DNA of 64,000 nucleotides. Origin: PALSA-693 sp963780345 (lineage in GTDB: Bacteria > Actinomycetota > Acidimicrobiia > Acidimicrobiales > Palsa-688). The stretch spans positions 1 to 64,000 of the forward strand of contig CAWABU010000004.1 of assembly GCA_963780345.1 (NCBI GenBank), read 5' to 3'. The translations under genes and the position numbers were made by a program. The notes beneath the pieces are model-generated. The model was not told the DNA's origin. It saw nothing but the letters and a program-made list of their open reading frames with translations, and did no database searches. Below, piece by piece: positions 59,217-64,000 of the stretch. Position 1 is the stretch's first letter, and every line of letters begins with the position of its first letter.

Positions 59217-60125
59217 ATGATTGAATACCCAAAGGCAGCCTCGGCGAGCGGATACGCGCAGCTCGTGGAGGATTATCGAAGTTGGCTGGTGACCGAGCGG
59301 GGACTGGCGGCGAACACCATTGGCTATTACGTGCCAGCGGCTCGCTTGCTGTTGTCGGAGTTGGGCGGGCGGACCTGGGGGGAGCTGACGCTCGCTGAGG
59401 TGTCGGGGTTCATGGTCCGCCATAGCCGCCGCCTCGGGGTTGGCAGCGCCAAGAACCTGGCGACAGGGTTGCGGTCGTTCTTGGGCTATCTGTATCTGCG
59501 GGGTTTGACGGAACGGCAGCTGGCTCAGGCTGTGCCGGCCCCGCCGAGGCCGCACGGGGCTGGCCTGCCCCGCTGGTTGAGCTCGCCGGATCTGGTGGTC
59601 CTGCTGGCTGCCAGCGACCCGAAAAGCGGAGTCGGTCGTCGTGATCATGCCATCTTGGTGATGCTGGTCCGGCTCGGTCTGCGAGCCGGGGAGGTCGCCG
59701 GGCTGAGCTTGGACGACATCGACTGGCGTGCCGGCGAGATCACGGTGTCGGGCAAGGGGGCGCGCACCGAGCGGCTGGCGCTGCCGGTCGATGTGGGCGA
59801 GGCCCTTGTCGCCTACCTCGAGCACGGTCGCCCGAAAACGAGCTGTCGGGCGCTGTTCTTGCGGGCGGACGCTCCGCTGGGGTTGTCGGCAACCGATGTG
59901 GCATCGGTCGTGCGGCGACCCTGTGCGCGGGCTGGCATGAGTTCGGTCGGCCCACACCGGCTACGCCACAGCGCGGCCACCGCCATGTTGCGGGCCGGGG
60001 CGTCGCTCGATGAGGTCGGCCAAGTGCTGCGCCAGCGCGACGCAGCAGTCACGGCTCATTATGCGAAGGTCGACATCGTGGCGTTGCGCCAGCTGGCCGC
60101 GCCGTGGCCCGGTGACGCGGCATGA
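59217..60125 (+). CDS. tyrosine recombinase, first of a recombinase trio
   Basis: ATG 59217 with AGAGGAG upstream gives 302 residues; the longer frame from 58935 is rejected. Core-binding domain: SWLVTERGLAANTIGYYVPAARLLL. Catalytic residues: Arg in GLRAGEVAGL, Lys in SGKGARTERL, HRLRHSAATAML, then QRDAAVTAHYAKV, where the usual GH motif is R-Q-R-D and the Tyr is kept. The stop overlaps the next start (ATGA). Three overlapping recombinases in this order are the hallmark of recombinase-in-trio (RIT) elements. Confidence 0.88.
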   Translation: MIEYPKAASASGYAQLVEDYRSWLVTERGLAANTIGYYVPAARLLLSELGGRTWGELTLAEVSGFMVRHSRRLGVGSAKNLATGLRSFLGYLYLRGLTERQLAQAVPAPPRPHGAGLPRWLSSPDLVVLLAASDPKSGVGRRDHAILVMLVRLGLRAGEVAGLSLDDIDWRAGEITVSGKGARTERLALPVDVGEALVAYLEHGRPKTSCRALFLRADAPLGLSATDVASVVRRPCARAGMSSVGPHRLRHSAATAMLRAGASLDEVGQVLRQRDAAVTAHYAKVDIVALRQLAAPWPGDAA

Positions 60126-61045
60126 GCGCCGCCCTCGACCAGGCCCTGGACGACTATCTCGGGTTGCACCGCTCGTTGGGACGCAACTACGTCGACCATG
60201 GCATCCAGCTTCCGCAGTTCGTCGCCTACCTGGAGGCGGCCGGGGCCACGACGGTCACCACCGGTCTGGCGCTGGCGTCGGCTATCCAACCGTCGGGCAG
60301 CACCCCGGTGTGGTGGGCCCGCCGGCTGACGATGGTGCGCGGTTTCGCCCGCTACTTGAAGGCCCTCGACCCTGACACCGAGATCCCCTCTCCTGAGCTG
60401 CTGCCCTTCCGGGCCAGCCGTGTCGACCCTTACCTGTACTCCGACGCTGACATCGCGGCGCTGCTGGCGGCCGCCCGGACCTTGCGCCCGCCACTGCGGG
60501 CAGCCACCTACGAGACCCTCATCGGGCTCATCACCGCCGCCGGCATGCGCTCGGGGGAGGCGGCGCGCATCGACCGCGACGACGTCGACTGGGAAGAGGG
60601 GGTGATCACCATATGGCGCTCGAAGTTCGGCCGAAGCCGAGCCCTACCTGTCCATCCCACCACCCTGGCCGCGCTCGGCCGTTACGCCGATTTCCGTGAC
60701 GAGTGTATTCCCAGACCCCCGGCGCTGACCTTCTTCATCTCCACTGTCGGCACCAGGCTCAACAACGAAGACGACAAGACCTTCCGCCGCTTGGTGCGCA
60801 AGGTCGGCCTGACCAGCCCCTCGGGGCGAGCCCCGCGGCTGCACGATCTCCGTCACCGCTTCGCGGTGGACACCCTCGTCAACTGGTATCGCGCTGGCGT
60901 CGACGTCGAAGCCCACATGCCGCTGCTGTCCACATATATGGGTCACGTCAACCCGCAGGGCACGTTCTGGTACTTGTCAGCGGTCCCCGAGCTGCTGTTG
61001 CTGGCCGCCCAACGCCTCGAACAGCAGAGAGAAAGCCCGGTCGTG
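60122..61045 (+). CDS. tyrosine recombinase, second of the trio (reads into the third)
   Basis: ATG 60122 overlaps the first gene. Residues 1-305 form one recombinase: LDDYLGLHRSLGRNYVDHGIQL core-binding region, then AAGMRSGEAARI, RSKFGRSRALPVHP, HDLRHRFAVDTL and MGHVNPQGTFWYLSAV with the catalytic Tyr. The reading frame does not stop but runs on into the third recombinase. A GTGA at about 61043 would be the usual overlap if the frame differed by one, so either an indel fused them or this is a natural fusion. Confidence 0.8.
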
Positions 61046-62027
61046 ACCGCACTCGCCCCCACCCTGGAAGCGTTCTTCAGCGAACGGCTCATCCACCAGC
61101 GCCAAGGCAGCCCCAACACCATCGCCGCCTACCGCGACGCCTGGCGGCTGTTGCTGGGCTACGCCCAAGCCCGCACCGCCAAGCAGCCCTACCAGCTCGA
61201 TCTGGGGAACCTCGACGCCGAGCTGATCGGCGACTTCCTCGCCTATCTCGAGACCGAGCGTCACAACAGCGTCCGCACCCGCAACGCCCGCCTGGCCGCC
61301 ATCCGCTGCTTCTTCCGCTTCGCCTCTCTGCGTCACCCCGAGCACGCCGCGCTCATCGCCAGAGTGCTCGACATCCCCACCAAACGTTGCGATCGGGCCG
61401 TCGTCAGCTACCTCGACGACGACGAGTCCGACGCCCTGGTCGCCAGCCCGGACAAACACCGCTGGTGCGGCCGCCGTGACCGGGCGCTGCTCGCCGTCGC
61501 CTTGCAGACCGGTCTGCGGGTGTCAGAGCTCACCGGGCTGCGCAACCGTGACGTCGAGCTGGGCAGCGGTGCGCACCTTCGCTGTCGTGGCAAGGGACGA
61601 AAAGCGCGAGCGACCCCGTTGCGCTCCGACGTGGTGACGGTCCTACGCGCCTGGATGAAAGAACGCCAGGGCGCACCCGAAGACCCGCTGTTCCCGACCA
61701 GAGCCGGAACACCGCCCACCCGGGACGCAGTCCGGGCCCTCGTCGAAAAGCACGCCGCCACAGCCGCCCAGCACCAGCCCTCGCTCGCCGACAAGAAGAC
61801 CACGCCCCACGTCCTGCGCCACTCCTGCGCCATGGCCCTCCTGCGCCGCCGACCGCACTGTCATCGCTCTGTGGCTAGGACACGAGCAAATCGACACTGT
61901 CTCCATCCACACCCACGCAGACATGACCATCAAAGAACGAGCGCTCGCCCGCACCAAACCTCTGCACGTTAAGCCAGGACGATACCGGCCCCACGATCGG
62001 CTACTCGCCTTCCTGGACAACCTCTGA
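61043..62027 (+). CDS. tyrosine recombinase, third of the trio, frameshift near 61848
   Basis: From GTG 61043 the frame reads VTALAPTLEAFFSERLIHQRQGSP and a full core-binding domain. The catalytic domain follows with TGLRVSELTGL, RGKGRKARATPL and HVLRHSCAMALL. Near 61848 one base shift leads into TVIALWLGHEQIDTVSIHTHAD and the C-terminal tail to TGA at 62027. The final nucleophile position reads IHTHAD, with His where Tyr (IYxHAD) is usual, which would block strand cleavage. Normal length for this type is about 325 residues. Confidence 0.8.
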
Positions 62028-62160
62028 TCATGTCCACCACGACACCGAGACAGCCGCCCAGGACACGGTCACCACCGAAGCCCTCCACATAATCCGCGCC
62101 TCCCCATAACCTCGAAACGCCGGCTCCGCCGCGAGTCTCTGGCGCTGGCCCAGCCACGGA

Positions 62161-62925
62161 TCAGTGGCAGACGAAGGCACCCATCGATCCGGAGATCCGG
62201 AAGCCGCCTCGTGACTCGATAATGCGGGCGGCGCGCCGGCGGCATTCGTCGACCACCTCGTCCCAGGTCGTCCAAGCGGCCACCTGGGGGGCGTAGTGGT
62301 CCCTGCCGCTGGCCAGGTAATCCGCCAGGGCGGTGGCGTCGGTGACACCACTACCGGTGTGCCAGTCGACCCGCCCGACCGGGTCGAAAGCGACCCGCAG
62401 CTACTGGCCGAGGTTCTCCAAGCTGAAAGCGTTATCCGAGGGCCGTAACCAGCGCCAACCGTTTCCCATCACTTCGTCCACCAGCTCCATTAGCCCCGGA
62501 TGGTTGGACTCCCTATTGGTCACAGCCACCAACACCCCAGAGGGGCGCAGGACCCGGCGGATCTCCAGGGCCGCTGTCGCCCGGTCGTCGACGTGGTACA
62601 GCATGTGCGCGGCCAGTACGACGTCAAAGGACGACGTTGCGAGGGGAAGCCGTGCCACGTCACCGGCCACCAGCGGTCCCCGAGCCCGGCGACGGGCCGC
62701 GGCCAGCACGCCCACCGAGACGTCGAGCCCCACTGCCTCCATCAGTTCCAGGTACGCCCCGTTCCCACAGCCGACCCCGAGGATCGCCTCGCCTCCCCGA
62801 AGCCCGGCCACGGCGATTACCCAGTGGTACAGGGCGAAGGCTGGCTCGTAGCGGCTTACGGCCCACAGTCGCTGACGGGCGGCTGGGTTGTTCTCGGTGG
62901 CGTATTGGGTTGGGGAGGGACGCAT
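62161..62925 (-). CDS. class I methyltransferase with an in-frame TAG at 62401
   Basis: ATG 62925 (MRPSPTQYATENN) gives a Methyltransf_11-type domain: ILGVGCGNGAYLEL (motif I), GDVARLPLATSSFDVVLAAHMLYHVDD and RRVLRPSGVLVAVTNRES. At 62401 TAG interrupts FSLENLGQ. The same frame continues for 79 codons (VAFDPVGRVDWHTGSG, then TALADYLASGRDHYA and GAFVCH) to TGA at 62161. The 255-codon whole has the normal length, so TAG is a point change or read error. Substrate unknown. Confidence 0.75.
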
Positions 62926-63244
62926 CGTGGAGCATTCTGCTAAGACTGACAGCTGATGGGAGCGCTCGAATATCGCAGAGCCGGCGAATGCTGCGCCGCA
63001 GCCATCGAGACTCCCAAAATGTCTCCACTGGTCGTCCCGATGAACCGAGACCTGACCGTCCGGAAACACCGGCTTCGAGACCAATATCGGCAGGTTCTGA
63101 CTGGGCCGCGCTCGCCAACCCCAACTTGCTACGAGCAGTCGACCGCACCAAGTCGCGCCGAGATTGGATCTTCGCTCGCCACCGGCGGTGGTCAGCTGGG
63201 GCCACATGTCAGCGGGCGGGCGATAGGAGCACCCCCCCGTACGG
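62926..63244. other. intergenic, no gene recognised
   Basis: 320 bp with only shadow frames between the methyltransferase start and the end of the last gene. Confidence 0.5.
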
Positions 63245-64000
63245 CTAGGAGAAGGCCACCTCTTTGTCCGAGATCTCGGCCAAGGTCTGCCGGACCGCTT
63301 CCTGCTTGTCTTGGGAAATGCCGTCGACCTGGAGAGAGCTTTTGCTGAAGGCGCCCGCCTTCTTGACGGTCAACTTTCCATCAGAGAGATCGGTCTGCTT
63401 ACCGATGTAGTTCTCGGCGTTGGCTTCGTGGTCATTGCCTACCAGCACGAGAGCACCTCCAGCGCGGATGCGGATGGTACCGTCCCCAGGAGTATCTTTG
63501 ATCTTTTGGTCGTTCAGCTTGTTGAACCGGGTGATATCGGCCGTAGACGGGACCCACTCCCTCGGGTCGGGGCCCACGGTGGCCGCCTTCATCTCTGCCG
63601 GTACGTCGCGCAGCCCGAGGGTCACAAGGTCCTTAACGTCAACTTTGAAGCCGGTGCAGGCCAGCCAAATAAGGTCATAACCCTCACCAACGGTCTTGCC
63701 CAGGATCCCGTTGCAGTCGTGGTGCCAGTGGTCGTCCGGAACTCCGTCCACCACGTAGTATAAGTATAGCTCAGGAGCGTCCGTCAGTTCCGGTATCGCG
63801 AAGTCAGCAAGGCCCTCGGGGGGTGATCCCCGCCCGCCCGTGTCGGCCCAATTGCTGAACTTCTCCATCGCTTCGGCGCCCATACCCTGGAGCTTCTCGT
63901 AGCGGCTCTTGGCCACGTTGAGCATCGGGGTGGGACAGGTCCGGCTGTTGCCCGTGCACAGGTACCACTGGTCGGCTGAGGGGGGGGTGAGAAGGATCTC
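63245..64000 (-). CDS. C-terminal 251 residues of a protein entering from beyond the window
   Basis: The frame is open to the window edge and ends in TAG at 63245. It reads DQWYLCTGNSRTCPTP, a helix (LNVAKSRYEKLQGMGAEAMEKF), then LYLYYVVDGVPDDHWHHDCNGILGK with a His/Cys cluster, GYDLIWLACTGFKVDVKDL, and an acidic-basic tail. I recognise no family. The HWHHDC cluster could bind a metal or be catalytic. An ATG at 63925 exists, but the clear coding texture upstream of it suggests a longer protein. Its possible tie to the LQRTAGN fragment at the other window end cannot be tested here. Confidence 0.6.
   Translation of the reverse strand, partial: EILLTPPSADQWYLCTGNSRTCPTPMLNVAKSRYEKLQGMGAEAMEKFSNWADTGGRGSPPEGLADFAIPELTDAPELYLYYVVDGVPDDHWHHDCNGILGKTVGEGYDLIWLACTGFKVDVKDLVTLGLRDVPAEMKAATVGPDPREWVPSTADITRFNKLNDQKIKDTPGDGTIRIRAGGALVLVGNDHEANAENYIGKQTDLSDGKLTVKKAGAFSKSSLQVDGISQDKQEAVRQTLAEISDKEVAFS

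Larger units (their letters stand above)
59217..62110 (+). mobile_element. RIT-like element (recombinase in trio)
   Basis: Three tyrosine recombinases overlap in one direction with ATGA and GTGA junctions. RIT elements are known in several bacterial phyla, and their mechanism is not resolved. Possible end sequences include the 9-mer CCCCATAAC near each side in direct orientation. The third gene is damaged, so this copy may be inactive. Confidence 0.65.

Overview
The window is GC-rich DNA with dense reverse-frame shadow ORFs and GTG/TTG starts. Its gene content fits an actinobacterium, most likely an uncultured Acidimicrobiia-like lineage: ClpC with a UVR segment, an F420-type deazaflavin oxidoreductase, an Lsr2-type C-terminus on an ERCC4 nuclease, SHOCT and GYD proteins, and a menaquinol-type cytochrome b. 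This placement is inferred from families; no rRNA or complete tRNA gene is present.

Roughly half the window is intact genes. The rest is a graveyard of C-terminal gene fragments, insertion-sequence remains and stretches with no recognisable gene. Many otherwise good genes, including clpC, are broken by a single-base frameshift, several in or beside G runs, and two carry an in-frame stop. Indel-prone base calling and true decay both seem to contribute.

Layout. 1-2600: decayed reading frames with an LQRTAGN motif (as in proteins linked to contractile injection systems), then a frameshifted nitroreductase. 2760-7400: a tRNA-Gly 3' half (attachment-site scar), an M20 amidohydrolase cut by an IS21-family end, a secreted collagen-like protein, and fragments of MmcQ/YjbR and DNA ligase. 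7600-14250: a LysR regulator divergent from an esterase, a Ddn-like F420 protein, a group II intron 3' end, and a flavin oxidase with a two-domain ABM-like protein. 14600-21730: a broken COG4705 membrane protein, a DMFase-like surface protein, a DUF3048 lipoprotein, a nitroreductase bracketed by IS630 pieces, and an acyl-CoA dehydrogenase. 22170-24000: a three-gene cytochrome b operon. 24190-30000: IS1380 inside a fatty-acid-type gene pair, a SHOCT protein and a HAD/GDPD-like fusion. 31580-36050: a three-domain protein (cytidylyltransferase, CDP-alcohol phosphotransferase, HAD) followed by a GH13 phosphorylase. 36250-40140: AKR and integrase relics, then clpC. 40770-44880: two overlapping tyrosine recombinases, a small HTH protein and an ERCC4-Lsr2 nuclease. 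45420-47440: duplicated membrane protein, NfeD and SPFH protein. 48330-53890: cysK-cysE, a GYD protein, an acyl-CoA synthetase and a cyclase-family hydrolase. 55220-64000: a PRISE-type reductase, two methyltransferases, a three-recombinase (RIT-like) element, and the C-terminal part of a gene that runs off the window.

Genes that appear to act together are: cysK and cysE (cysteine synthesis); the cytochrome b genes (quinol oxidation); the acyl-CoA synthetase and cyclase-family hydrolase (degradation or detoxification); NfeD and SPFH (membrane microdomains); and the inositol-phosphate-type synthase beside the GH13 phosphorylase (possible compatible solutes).
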